Shown in pieces: positions 49,487-61,938 of a DNA stretch of 64,000 bases. Under the pieces are notes generated by a model, which did no database searches, was not told where the DNA came from, and saw only the letters and a program-made list of their open reading frames with translations. The position numbers and the translations under genes are program-made. The stretch's first letter is position 1, and every line of letters starts with the position of its first letter. Origin of the DNA: Epiperipatus broadwayi (Eukaryota > Onychophora > Udeonychophora > Euonychophora > Peripatidae); contig JAQFVV010000031.1 of NCBI GenBank assembly GCA_028023455.1, forward strand, positions 992,001-1,056,000, written 5' to 3'.

Positions 49487-49830
49487 GCATTTTAAATTTT
49501 TCTTTCTCACATGTTAATTATATTTAAAACTTTTATCACATAAGAAAGGGAAATGGTAAAAGTTTATCAAATTCTGTAATAATTCTCTTGTTGTACCAAC
49601 AGCATTTTAAATTTTATTTTTTCACATATTAAATGTATTTTAAAGTGATATCCCTAAAAATTATTAATTTCATAGTAAAAGTTCATTAAATTCAATAGTA
49701 TTTCTTTTGCTGTACCTATGCCATTTTAAATTTTACTTTAATGAGTGTTAAATATAACAAGTGTTAAATATATATTTTCATTAATTCCTAAAAATTTACC
49801 AAATTGATTTAAATTATCATTAAATACATG
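49487..49830. repeat. Diverged tandem repeat, about 115-118 bp, three units
   Basis: Units start at 49487, 49602 and 49720, each opening with 'cattttaaattttt' or a close variant and carrying a related 'gtaaaagttyat' and 'tgtacc' later. The third unit is the most diverged. It could be a small satellite relic. Confidence 0.65.
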
Positions 49831-50561
49831 AGACAAAAATAATTTAATTAATTTAAAATACTTTGCTTTACCAAAAATTATACTTTTCATTTAAAAAATG
49901 TTCCAACTCTATAATCTTTTAGTTGGTGATGCCCTCTTTTGTGTTTTTATGCCATGATTCAAAAACCATTATGATATAGATTTCCAAGCATTTTCATATT
50001 GAAAATTATATTTTTTTAAAAAACAATGCAAGAATTTATAGGCAAGTAAATTTTTAAACAAGAAAAGAAAGAAAATCATGCAAGATTCTTCAAGATTGGT
50101 GCAATATTTGTTGAATTAGGAAATTAACACAAACTCACATTTGTATAGATTTATATAGTAATATAGATATAGATTAATTGTAGAATTTTGTCAGTAAAAT
50201 TGCAGAAAAAGTTATGCTTTCTTAAATAAATCATTTAAAGTCACTAAAACTATAAGAAACTATATCCATTTTCTTCTTTCTCAATTCCTCTTTATTCACA
50301 ATCTGCTTAGATAAACAATGTCAATATTTGATTCATTATTTCACTAGCAAAATATTTTCTTTAAGACAATACTCTGATCAGCATGCAACTTCCATTTAAC
50401 AATAATCAGCAATATTTTTTAATCAGTTACAAAATAAAGTATTACAGAAGCAAGTGATTAAATTTGTTTTAATTAATATAAAATGCTGAATTTTAAAGTA
50501 AGTTAATAACTAAAACATGTTTGATTAATATTATTATTAACATTAATAAACATCTTTAATG
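49831..50561. other. AT-rich spacer, no gene recognised
   Basis: Nothing recognised beyond short A and T tracts. Confidence 0.5.
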
Positions 50562-50569
50562 CAATAGAG

Positions 50570-50970
50570 CAGGGGTCCCCAACCTTTTTGCACTTAAGAG
50601 CACATTCTATAATACCGGCCAGGTGGCAGGCACCATTTATTTTTTCAACCAGATCGCGGATACCATTTATTTTTTCAATGTAAATTTATAGTTGGATATT
50701 GTTAATAATACACGTAATGTACAAAAAAATATTTTTTTCAAAAATAAAATTTTAACATATAATTAACGTTTATATTTTTACAATGTAAAAGTATAATATG
50801 CCCTACAATTTGATTACAATATAATACAATAATTTATAAAAAAAAAATTTAAAAATTAAATTTATTTGTATCAGATAAATAATTTTTTATCGTGTTTGGA
50901 TAGTGGCGGGCACATGTAAAATGGTCTGCGGGCACCATGGTGCCCGCAGGCATAGGGTTGGGGACTCCTG
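50570..50970. mobile_element. hAT-type MITE with 8-bp target-site duplication
   Basis: 401 bases. The left end 'caggggtccccaacc' and the right end 'ggttggggactcctg' are inverted repeats with one mismatch. An exact 8-base duplication 'caatagag' flanks them (50562-50569 and 50971-50978). The CAGGG start and 8-bp duplication are hAT hallmarks. No transposase fits, so it is non-autonomous. Near the right end lies a perfect 24-base palindrome (50926-50949) centred on CCATGG. The phrase 'accatttattttttcaa' is repeated near the left end (50632, 50663). Confidence 0.95.
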
Positions 50971-50978
50971 CAATAGAG

Positions 50979-53499
50979 CAATATAAATAATGGGTGCCTA
51001 TGTATTTATTGGTTTGGAAAGGCTGGAAGCATTTTTTTGTTCAATGATACACTTTCAGGGGCATACAGTAAATATGTAAAACAAAATGGCTGAAAACAAA
51101 TGATGTTCTTTAATATTTCCAGTGTTTTTTATTATTTTAAAGAAAGATAATTTTGTAGAAAATTTTTTTATATTTCCACTTTATTTGTTAATAGTTTTTT
51201 TTTATTAACTAAAGTTATTTTATGATATACAAGTACCTTATTTTTTAAATAAATGCTGAGTTAATTTTTATTAAAAGTTTATTATTATTACTTGAGAGGT
51301 CACTAGATTGTGGTGGAAGATAATACTTTAATTACCATATTGTATTTAAAAAAATGTATAGATAAGGTATGGATATAATAAACATCTATTAATAATGATT
51401 AATTTCAAACTGGACTGCTTATTGTTTTTTTTAAGATTAGCAAATATATTCTCTTTACAATTTTTTCTGTCTCTTTATATTAGGGTTGGGTCACTAGAAA
51501 TTGCAGATGATATTTTTTAATGTTTAAGATCTGCATGACATTTTATTAATTTCTGAAAGCATGATAGGACATTTTTTTGGATGTTTAAAAACTGCATATG
51601 ATATTTTGGATGTTTAAGAGGAGCATGTAATGTTTTTTGAATATTTGAAACGATTTTTTTTTTTAAATAATATTATATTTATATATAAGGCTATTTATTA
51701 GCACACTATAATTATTAGCTAGTGTATATATAACAAATGTGAATTGTTGAAATATATTATTAAAAATAGATGTAAATTATATTTTGAGAATTAACAATGA
51801 TAACAGATATTGTCTTGACAATCTAACATTATAGCTTTTTCAGCTACAATTCATTTTGTTTATGTCCTTATTATATATTTTTATCTATAAAGCAGTAATT
51901 AATTATTATCACTGATATAAGATCAATTAGCATAGTCAATGCTAATATTGATCAATAATTAATAATCATTGTTAATAATAATTAACACTATTGGAAGTAG
52001 TTTGATAATTGCATTAATTAGTATTAATTCATATTTTTAATAGTTGATGTAGTTTTTAAAACAATTATTTATAATAAAAAATCATTTACAGTTTTGGTAG
52101 TTACCTTTTACTGTTAATAAGTTAGATATCAGTAATTGTGCAATAAATTCTAAATGAGCAATATAAAATCATAAACCTGATAAAAATATATTTGATATAA
52201 TATAGAAAGAATAAAGTAAAAATTAATATTGTTAACCAATAATAATTAATGATATAATTTTAAGGAATTTAGTGTATAGTTGTATAGTTGTGTATAAGTA
52301 TTATATGATTTTCAAAAAAAAAGCTGTGAATTCGATTAGAATTATCTATAACTAAATAGAATTTGTATTACAAATAAGAAATTAGAAGATGATGCAATTT
52401 CTTTTTAGACTAGTTTTCTATGGTCTATCAAGAGAGAAGACATTGTAGAACAATTTTTAAGTGATAATATTGGAGGCTTTAAGCCAACTTTATTATAGTT
52501 TTAGGAGTGCTATTATAATACACATAGATATAAAAATTACTTTATATATGTAACAGAATAAAAATTTGGTAGTTAATCACCATTATAACATTAACATTAT
52601 GGAAATAATTTTGAGGTATAAAAATTGTATTGTATGATTTACTCTTATAAAAAAAATTGGCAAACTGGGAAAGACAAAAATAAAGACAAACATCTATTAG
52701 ACATAATTTTATTTAGAGTATTGTGGGGGGGGGGGAGTACATTTTATTTTAAAAATAAGTGCATATTAATTTATTAAAAACAAAAAAAAAGTTTCTTTAT
52801 TAGATCTTAATTCATATCAAAATAATAATAAAGTCTTAATAGTGGTGGAAATGCTTTCTCATAATTTTACTGCCATTAAAAGAGCTGCTCAGGTCACTAT
52901 TTTCCATAAATTAGATATTCTAATTGCAATAATTTTTTACCTTAATTTTCTAATCTAAATAGATTACTGGCCATGATCTTACATGTTTTGCCAAAGGATA
53001 TGTTTTGTTTTGTTTTTTCTCATGAGGATACATTTAATCCCCCCCACTCCCAGTGAATATATAGTAAGAAGATCCATAATTTTTTTACATATATATTTCT
53101 CTAGTTGTGCCCCATACAGAAATACTGTTTTTATATTTTTTTTAATATGAAACTTGATTTGTAATTATTGCTTATTATGGAAGCTGCATTTGAAGTGGAA
53201 TAACAATAAAGAATGAGACAAAATCAAAACTGAATATTTAATATAAAAATAAACTAATCACAGAATGATTAGTTTTCTAATATATAGTAATCTAGTATCA
53301 CTATAGGATTTTTAATTGTTATCCTTAATCTAATGACTATGAAGCTTGATTTTCATATTGGATGATTTAGAAAGAACTACTTTAATATTGATCTTTGCAC
53401 TAAACATACCTAATCAAAAAAAAAAAATTAAATTTACTATATTTATAATTTATATAGTCCTTCTAAATTCTTTTTCTTCCTCCTTTGTTTTTGCTGTCT
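50979..53499. other. AT-rich DNA, no recognised gene
   Basis: Contains a poly-G tract at 52725-52735, a T/C-rich patch with poly-C at 53040-53045, and repeated phrases 'tgtttaaga' + 'gcatg' at 51515-51630. No coding text seen. Confidence 0.5.
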
Positions 53500-53782
53500 T
53501 CATATATAATACTGAATTTCAAAAAAGCCGAGAGGTCATTGCACCCGCTTGTGTGGGTTCGCGTCCTGGCCGATGCTATGACATATGAAAAAAAAATCTT
53601 ACATTTTTCACTTTTGAGCAAAAAAACTTTTATTATTAATTACAGTAAGATGGATGATAGAGAAAGTTAAAAGAATAGAATAAGACCTGATGAAAACTGC
53701 ATGGTACAGTCGAAACTGTAATTAATAATAAAAGTTTTTTTGCTGAAAAGTATAAGATTTTTGAAATTCAATATTATTTATA
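53500..53782 (+). repeat. Foldback element with hammerhead-like core, interrupted by a SINE
   Basis: Left arm 53617-53646 and right arm 53715-53744 are perfect 30-base inverted repeats. The arms continue outward with weaker pairing to 'gaatttcaaaaa' on the left (53514-53525) and 'tttttgaaattc' on the right (53758-53769), once a SINE in the left arm is removed. The loop holds CTGATGA (53687-53693), a small stem ACTG...CAGT, then GAAA (53712-53715), which runs straight into the right arm. This is the order of a hammerhead ribozyme opened at stem III: left arm, 'ta', stem I region, CTGATGA, stem II, GAAA, right arm. The stem I region (53648-53686) is purine-rich and does not pair well, so activity is doubtful. 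Confidence 0.75.
53526..53592 (+). mobile_element. Short tRNA-derived SINE copy inside the foldback arm
   Basis: Contains 'gccgagaggtcattgcaccc', a B-box-like 'gggttcgcgtcc' and 'tggccgatgctatgacatat' followed by an A tail. These match the other SINE copies but lack the first 15 or so bases and part of the middle. It splits the left arm of the surrounding foldback, with runs of A on both sides as a likely short duplication. Confidence 0.8.
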
Positions 53783-56459
53783 ATTTATCTAAATGTTTTG
53801 AATCTATTTTTATATTGAATACAAAAGTAAAATAAATTGTTTGATATAAAAATTGGTCATGTGGGACTGAATAGGAATAATATATTATTTAATTTCAAAA
53901 AGAATATATTATGTCAATGAGGGGACAATCATAGTTATCAGTCATTATGTTGTGTGATCATCATGATTCAGAAAATATCTCTTCATGAATTTCTAAGAAT
54001 GTTGTATGTTTGACCAATATAAATTTAATAACATTATGGAATATTCAAATTTATAATTGGTGGCATCATCTTATATGTATTGTCTATGCTTGATAGATGA
54101 GAAATTTAGAGAGACAGTTGGCTGAAAAAATGTATGGATTTCTAATATGCATTTCACCCTAAAATATCTTTTAGCCAGACATTTTAAATATTGCTTCTAA
54201 ATATATGACTCAAAGTTACTCCAGTGCTTGCTTAGTCATCTTTTTAAGTTTTCTTATCAAATAGATTTTTTTCTTCAATTATTTTGAGAATTCTCATATA
54301 TACATACCATTCTCAAAAAAAAAAACATTAAATCACTTTCTTTTAACTATTATTCTTGTTATTATCTCATTTTCACAGTTATAGAAAAAGTCAATTAGAT
54401 TGTAGAACAGTATGCTTTTCAAAACAACTGAGCTTTCAATGATAATTATTTTTATTTTATGGATCTTTTCAAAAAATTAGATCTTTGTTTCTCATATATG
54501 AAAATAATCCAGAAATTGGAATCCAGCAGTTATTTGAGGTATTTTCAAAAATTTTTATTTAGTCTGTTATAAGTTATGTTTTAACATATAGTTTACTCAT
54601 TAAAATTACTAAATGAATATCTGTTGTTTTTTTTTAACTATTCTCTTCACATTAAAGTAGTTAGATTATCCAAAACTTTTTCTGTAATATTGCTGTGAGT
54701 TAAGTCTCTATCTTATTTTCTGTCTTTAACATTTATACAAATGTTCATCTTACTGATATTGTCAAAGAAATTCATAATTTTGCCTTTTTTTTTAAGTACC
54801 ATCATTTTATTTTCAATGTGGCACTACCAAAAAAAAACGTAACTTCATCAAATTAAATTTTTGATTTAGTTGTACTCCAAAATCATGATTATATCTCTTC
54901 TATTGTCATAATGGTTTTCTATGATTTTTTTTTAAAGAAAGAAGTTATTAAAAGTTTGAAATTCAATTTTCACATGTTTTGTTTTAACATTCAGGTTAGA
55001 TAGTTTGACTAATCAAAAATTCATCTTTATTTTTTGATGTTTCAATTTTTTATCATCATTCAGTTTTATCTTTGACATTTCTTATATACTCTTTGATTTG
55101 CTTGCTAATATCTCCTCTTTTAAAGCCTAAACATCCTATCTGACTTTTTACCATTTCATATGTTTACCTGCATACATATCATACTTCAATTTTTATCAAT
55201 TTTCTTATATATAAACTTTAATAAATTAAAAATATCAAAATGCAATCTTCTATTTAAAAATACCATTAATTTCAAAGAATATAGTCGAAATGTTGAGTAT
55301 ATTTTGTATGTTATAATAGTTCATATAATAAGACAAAATCAATTAAGAAGTTTTTGTAGTTATATATAACTTTAATATATATAATCCTCTTCTTAGTATG
55401 AGTCAAGTAAAATATTTTTCTTAAAAAAAAATTTTTATTACAGCTGGTTAGTTAACGATGATCCATCAGTAAAAGATATGAGAATATAAAACAAAAAATA
55501 TGCTTCAAGTTGACATTAATACTTTAAACGTTGTTTATATAGTTTTTTATTTACGTCTGATATATATTAATAACTTAAGTTAATAGAAAAAAAAAAGGAT
55601 AAATAAAGGGAAATATAAAAAATTTTACAAAATTATCTTTCTTTAAAATAACAGTAATAAAAAAAAAAACACTGGAAATATTATATACCATTCCTGTTTT
55701 CATCTATTTTTTTTAGACATTTATTACCCTAAAGTGTATATTGAACAAAAAACACTTCCTTCCCAAACTGAAATACACAATTACCAAATAATGAAAATAT
55801 AATTTATGTACATCATTGTCATAAAACATTGTTAAATACCAAGATTTATTCTAAATATAATTTTATGAAAATATACAGAAAAATTAGCATTAAAATTCAT
55901 ATTCTATTTCACTTAAAAGATAAAAAATAAAAAAACTAAAAAATTCACTACACTTAATTCTGCTTAAAAGCGTAATTTATATCACTACATCACTAGTGAC
56001 ATAAGTAATGACCATATTGATGCTTATAAAGCACAAACTAGTTTAGGACAATTGCTATATCGTTTATGTATTACAATCTTTTGTATGAATATTCCAACCA
56101 AAGAAAGAAAGGGATGGAAAAAAAATACTTTGAAATATAATTAATGGCTACAGAAATCAATATGTAAACCATAAATCCATCCACATATGAACACAGTCTA
56201 TTTTTTTATTTGTTTATTGGTTTTATATCTTTTATTTTCAACAAAAAACTTTTCCTTCTACAATACTTCAACACCATATCTAACATTAGCTCCCCAATGT
56301 ATTGTGATTTTTGCATATCTTCACAAAAGAAACATTCCCTATTGCACTTATGATTGGTATCAATGATTATTTGTACTTACAAAATTGCCTCTAGACAGAC
56401 TAATAGATAAAATTACTTCCATTTATATATTTTTTTAATTTTTTCAATAAATCAATGAA
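53783..56459. other. AT-rich DNA, no recognised gene
   Basis: Short open frames only. The minus strand around 54650-55150 has some codon-like text but no motif I can name. Confidence 0.4.
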
Positions 56460-56695
56460 ACCTGTTTTTAACCTATGTATTTTGTTGCCAACCCTGCATC
56501 TCTTCACATTCCATTATGTAATCTAAAATCTCTGTATTGTCATACTGGCTGACCAAATCACACGTGCATAAGTAAGCACTAGTAAAACACACATTTATTA
56601 AATATCTTTCTTTCAAGCCAAGGCATATTTCCTTTTAATATGAAATTACTTTTATTTCTATGATTAATTGCATCTATTATTTTTCAATATGTAAG
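56460..56695 (-). mobile_element. RTE-type RT fragment (copy F)
   Basis: Plus-strand phrases 'aaatctctgtattg', 'gcataagtaagcactagtaa' and 'ggcatatttccttttaatat' parallel copy D at 62808-62930 in the same order. They correspond to the C-terminal part of the RT protein. Only about 235 bases remain, with internal deletions. Confidence 0.75.
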
Positions 56696-59600
56696 ATAAT
56701 TTTCAAATAAATTCTAAAAGATTGTGAAAGGCCTAGAAAGAGAGCATGAGAAAGATATTCAAATTTAGTTGAGAACCTTAAATGGGAGAAACTAGATTAA
56801 ATTTCAAGAGATCTTCCTACTGCTATGTGAAAATAGTTACAAATGATGAATGATTTCTTTATATATTTAAATACTAGCACTTGACTTTATGATAGTTTAT
56901 TCTCTTCCATATTAATTAAACTAAATTTACTATCAATTTTTCAAACAACAATTATCAAGATTTGATGAAAAGTGTGTTAGAAATGAATTCAACCAGTAGA
57001 ACATTTATTTAAGAAGTACAAAGATTTAAAAAGTATTTTATTTAGATTCTACTATCAATTTTCACATAGTTATTAATAATTTAAAATTATTCTTCCTTAT
57101 TCAAAAATTTTTAAATATAAAATAAAAACAAAGTGTCTATTTATAATAAATAACTAAAAAATATTTTATTTACAAAAAAAAAGGAATTGAATTACTAATT
57201 GCTTATAAACCCATTATTATATCATGGTTCAAAATTGAAATGTAAATGACACAATTCTTAAAATAAGAAGCAATTATTATTTCAAATTTTGAAAAAAAAT
57301 GTTTTCCTAAACAAAATGCTTCTTTCTAAAACTATTGATAAAACACAGTTTCATTTAACATGTTTATATTGAACAGGATATTTTATCAGATTCAAAAGTT
57401 TCATCACAAAAATAAAACCAACTTTTTTAATATTTCAAAAAAAAAGTTGAAGTTAGATACAAGAGTAATAAGCCATACTGTTATTTTAAAATTTATTTCT
57501 ATTTTTAACAATTTATTTTAATATTTTGGTGGTTTTTTTTTATTATTATTTTATAGTGGATTTGGGCAACACTTTAATTTTATAAAAAATATTCTAAATT
57601 AAAAAAAAACTTTTAAACAAATAGTTTGGGAATTTTTTTTAATTGATTCTTGTTGTTTTGAGTAATCAATTTTTAATTTATTTTAACTAAAGCTGAGAGT
57701 TGTTTTTACATTTTTTAAAATTAATTATGAATAAGATTAACTCTGGACAGAATTTTTAATTAAGATTAAGTCTGAGATAAGGATTTGCCCTGGTCAGAAA
57801 CTCCTAATTAAATGATGCTTTGGAAAGATAAGAGCTCATATAAATTGCCTGGGGATTCAGACTAATTTTTCTTCAGCTATTGTTGTTGATCTGTGTTTGT
57901 TTTGCTTCAACTTTGTATGCCGTCATGAGATTTCTTGTTGGTGTCTTCTCAGACTGTTGTGTCTGGGGACCGCCGAAATTATCCACTATGAAGAATGCCT
58001 CACCGCTGCTAAACCACTTAAAGATAACTGGACCAAATGCCCGCAAACATGCATAAGGCAAACGAACTGACCAACAAGCCTTCTACACCTGAACAGAAAA
58101 GAAAATCTAAATCTTCACTGAATTCTCTAGTAGAGAACTAGGGGCTCAAAGATATACAACAACCTTACTCGGAAAATATTCTTATCTCCAGGTTTAGGCC
58201 ACAACTTAAAAAAATCTATTTTGATAATATCATTCTCTTCAATTAAAATATTTTAAGCGTTACAATATATTTTATTATATTTATAGGTGTCTTGGTAACT
58301 TGTTTTAAGGTCCTTTTTTAAAATTATATATCAGGGGACGAGTTTATTTTAAAGCTACTTTATAATTATTTCCTTCATAAAGCTTGGGCAGGCAAAAGAT
58401 TTTCTGATTATGCCCTATTGGACTTTTAATTTATTATAGCAGCTGTTTTTGCCAATTTGGTGGTGTGTTATATTCTTCCTTAAAGGGATTTGATTTTTCC
58501 GCGTTTAAAAATTACCTTGCCAAATATTTTCAATTTCTATTTTGTTATGTTGGAGATTTAACTTCTTCATACTTCTTTACTTTATACATTTATTTGTCTG
58601 CTTGTAATCAACGGCCCGTGGTTGGGCGGTTTGCGCAATATGTGTCATTGTCAATGGTGGCCTTGGTTTTTGTTCTGCAAGAACTTGTGTTATTGTTTTA
58701 AAACTTTTGGATAGAAACTAAAATTGCTTGAATCTTCAGCTGAAAGATAATTCTTCCCTCCCTTTTTAAAACTCTATTAGAAAATTAGCCTGTCTTCCGG
58801 AGCATTTGACATTTTATTTTTGTTCATATATACCTTGATAAAATTTAATACAAACTACATCTATTATAAATAAATCTTTGTACTTGAAAAAAAAAATGTA
58901 TATTAATTTTAATAAACTATGAACCTTCTTAAAATTATATTAGCTAACCTTTGTCCTAGCTTTATTTCTTAATTGTCTGAACAATATTATTGAGCCTTGC
59001 TTTCCCGGGCTGGTTGGTGCAAATCATCATCATCATTAACTTCATGGTAAACAAATTTCGGTACTCAAACCGGTGGCACCCCCAAACGAAGGAATTAAGA
59101 ACGACGTACAAAACAAACAAAAACGAAAACCCAAAAATACAAAAAAAGATTTGGGACCTTATCTTGATTACAAGCATTTATAGAAGTGTAAAAGATAAAA
59201 GCTTGGTGAAAAATTGCCAACAACTGAATGACTATTCTTATACACCATGAAACTTTCAAATTACAAATAAGTATTATAAAAAAAAAAATTATTTTGTCTA
59301 TATTTATTTATTCAAATTTTCCTGTAGGTGAGAATCTCTACTGTTTCAATTTCACATGTACTGTCATATAATTACATATTATATTAATTCCTACATATTT
59401 AATCACAAAAGTTCAGTTACACATACCCCATATCAAGCATACATACTTTTTTAATACAACCAATACATGACATTTGTATATATATATAGTGCAGTTAGAA
59501 GTGTACACAGACAAACAAGTACGATTATATCATGCTTGAATTTGTATATTTGAATTTCTATCTACTATACCTCACATCTATACAAACACAAACATCAGGT

Positions 59601-60013
59601 TTACAAACATTTTCTAATTTTAATTATTTCATTCACATAAACCACAATAGCCATATATACAGATGTTTAAATATATACAAGAATGATATTAGGCTGTACA
59701 AATAAGTCATAAATGGATTTGTAATTAATTTTTAAATTTTCCACATAAAGAATTTTGAAGTAAAATACCACCAAGAAAGAGTAATAAAACTGAAATAGAT
59801 ATAAATATTAAAAACATATGGAAGATAAAAAAAAAAATTAAAAGACAAATTCTGTGAAAGTTTATGGCAGATTTATAATCTGGAAATATTTATAAATTAA
59901 ATTTTTAGAAGAGTTTTTGATATATAAATATAGTTAATGCTCTAAATTTGTATTAATAAAAAAAAAAAAAGACTATACTACTTTTAATACCTAGAAATAT
60001 AAAATTAAAACAA
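56696..60013. other. Mostly AT-rich DNA with a GC-richer patch
   Basis: From 57700 to 58720 the sequence is richer in G and C than its surroundings and may be transcribed (listed separately). A short ATC tract at 59026-59038 resembles RTE 3' tails, but no RTE text adjoins it. An 86-codon open frame at 58990-59250 (+) matches nothing I know. Confidence 0.45.
57715..58896 (+). promoter_or_regulatory. Candidate transcription unit or solo LTR: TATA-like box to poly(A) signal
   Basis: Upstream there are three loose repeats of a phrase like 'aattaagattaagtctg' (57720-57815). A TATA-like 'tataaat' follows at 57839-57845 with pyrimidine-rich, initiator-like text just after. About 1 kb on there is AATAAA (58869-58874), then an A10 tract (58887-58896). 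There is no long open frame. A solo LTR, a non-coding transcript or a retrocopy could each look like this. No second copy exists in the window to test LTR identity. Confidence 0.25.
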
Positions 60014-60442
60014 GCAAAACTCTCTATATGTATTGCCACTCAGTGCAAGCTAGAGTAATCAATGAATTCCAGAAGGCTTGTGCATAAAATCCCCATCTAG
60101 TGCCAACTCATTCAATATCCCCAGGCTAGTTTCTGGCTTGTGGCCTTCATCAGTGAAGAGCCTTGGATCTGAGAGCACTGCACCTAGATCTTAGAATCTA
60201 ATGCAACACTCCAGCAGCAAGTTGTTGTTTTTTTGTTTTGTTTTTTTTGCATTAGATCCTAAGATCTGGGGGCAGTGCTCTCAGATCCAAGGCTCCTTAC
60301 TAATGAAAGCACAAGCCAGAAACTAGTCTGGAGATATTGGATGAGTAGGCAGGCACTAGATGGAGATTTTATGAACAAGCCTTCTGGCATTCATTGATTA
60401 CTCTGACTTGTTCAGAATGGCAATATGTATAGAGAGTTTTGC
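60014..60442. repeat. Large foldback element with hammerhead-like cores in both arms
   Basis: Left arm 60014-60206, a 40-base GT-rich loop, right arm 60247-60442. The arms are inverted copies over their whole length with modest divergence. On the minus strand of the left arm (60153 to 60129) the core is exact: CTGATGA, A, GGC-CACAA-GCC hairpin, A, GAAAC. The right arm (60300-60323, plus strand) reads CTAATGA...GAAAC. Both cores read outward from the centre. No open frame is present. Confidence 0.85.
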
Positions 60443-61745
60443 CTATGTTAATAACAGTTATGAGCAAGCATAAGAAATGATGATCATGTGAAATATAAAA
60501 TTACATTAAAAAAAAATACCATTTGACATGATTTTTCATTTTGTCAATAAAAAAAAAGCATAGTATATTTTTAAAAGTTTAAACTTTAAAAATTTCTATT
60601 TAAAATATATAATACTACTAAGTTATCAAAAAGTTTTGAAATCATTTTTATCCCCTATAACTATCAACATGCTCAAATTTCTAAAATTATAACTGTAAAC
60701 TTAGAAAAAATGTTACAACTATTTTATAAAAAGAAATTCCAATTAAAATAATCATCATCCTTATTGGTATATGAAATGAATTTGTTTTAAATCTTACTAT
60801 TTCAAACAATTATTTTTAACTTATAAAAATGATCATATATATGGTCATTCAAGTCATCATTTTAGCTTTTACCAGAATTGTTATTACTGCTTTTTCATTT
60901 TTTTAGTTATATTTGGTTGGTAGATATATAATTCTATACATGATGTCCACTTGATAAACATGTTTAAAACTTCAAATTGAAAAAATATTTCTGCAAGCAT
61001 GAGGGAAAAATTACAATATCAACAGAAGGCAAAACAAACCTCGATTTTAAAATCTTATTGACAATTTTTAAGAATATCAGTTTCCTTCTTTAAAAAAGAT
61101 CATTTGCAAGAATATCCATTACCAGTAAATTCCTTTCAAATACTTTGGAGAAAAAATGAGTATTAACAATAACAAAAATTATTTGAAAATGCTAGTGTTA
61201 ATGTCAAAATGCATTTGTTTATCTTGGCAAAGCATCTAGAAAACATTACTGACATAAACTTTTAATTTAAGTGCTTTTAATAAGATGACTAATTAGATGC
61301 TGAACAGAAATAGAACTAAAAACAATAAAGTTAATGAAACTATTCTGAATATCATAATATGATCACTCTTTCTAGATAATAACAATTTTGAAATATTCTA
61401 TATGAAATGTAAAAAATGAACAACAGCAAAAATATCTTTTAAATCTGGCAATATATCAATTTTCCCAGTAACCTATTTATGGTACATAACTACTTTATCT
61501 CCTTCTATAAATGTTTGAATGTGATCATAGTTATTAGATTTTGAACTACTACATCTAGTACATATAAAGAAACTAAAATAATCAAGAAAAAGCCATTTAG
61601 TGAAATGCAGAATCATATTCACAATCAATATTTTCCAATTCTAAATTTAAATTAGCAATAATCTCTATTTCATTAACAATTCATTTATTTGTCACATGGT
61701 CACCTTTTCTTATGCTTACATAAGCTATTAAAGCAGTGGCCAATT
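60443..61745. other. AT-rich spacer, no gene recognised
   Basis: Nothing recognised beyond A and T tracts. Confidence 0.5.
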
Positions 61746-61938
61746 TGCCACACAATAGTGTCCCCTAGTGTACGCTCTAGTAATCAATAGATGCTAAAAG
61801 ACTGTGCATAATAATCTTTATCCAGTACTAGCTATCCCATACCACCAGACAAGTTTCTAACTTATGGCTTTTATCAATGAGGAGCTTTAGATTTAGTAGA
61901 AGTGCACTTGGATTTAAGGCATCTTTTATCCAACACCC
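61746..61938 (-). repeat. Single-arm copy of the 60-kb foldback family
   Basis: Collinear with the left arm 60030-60215: 'tctagtaatcaat', 'gtgcata', 'agtttctaacttatggc', 'tcaatgaggagc' and 'ccaacaccca' occur in the same order as their counterparts. The minus-strand core reads ATTGATA...GAAAC, degraded. No matching opposite arm lies nearby, so the repeat also exists as a single unit. Confidence 0.75.

Noticed and set aside
59026-59038. ATC tract as the tail of another RTE copy
   Set aside because: The sequence on either side does not match the RTE 3' region, so it is simply a short microsatellite.
53500-60442. Calling the foldback motifs functional hammerhead ribozymes
   Set aside because: The core order is present, but in the 53.6-kb copy stem I does not pair, and in the 60.2-kb copy I cannot place an unambiguous cleavage site with both flanking stems. 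I report them only as hammerhead-like.
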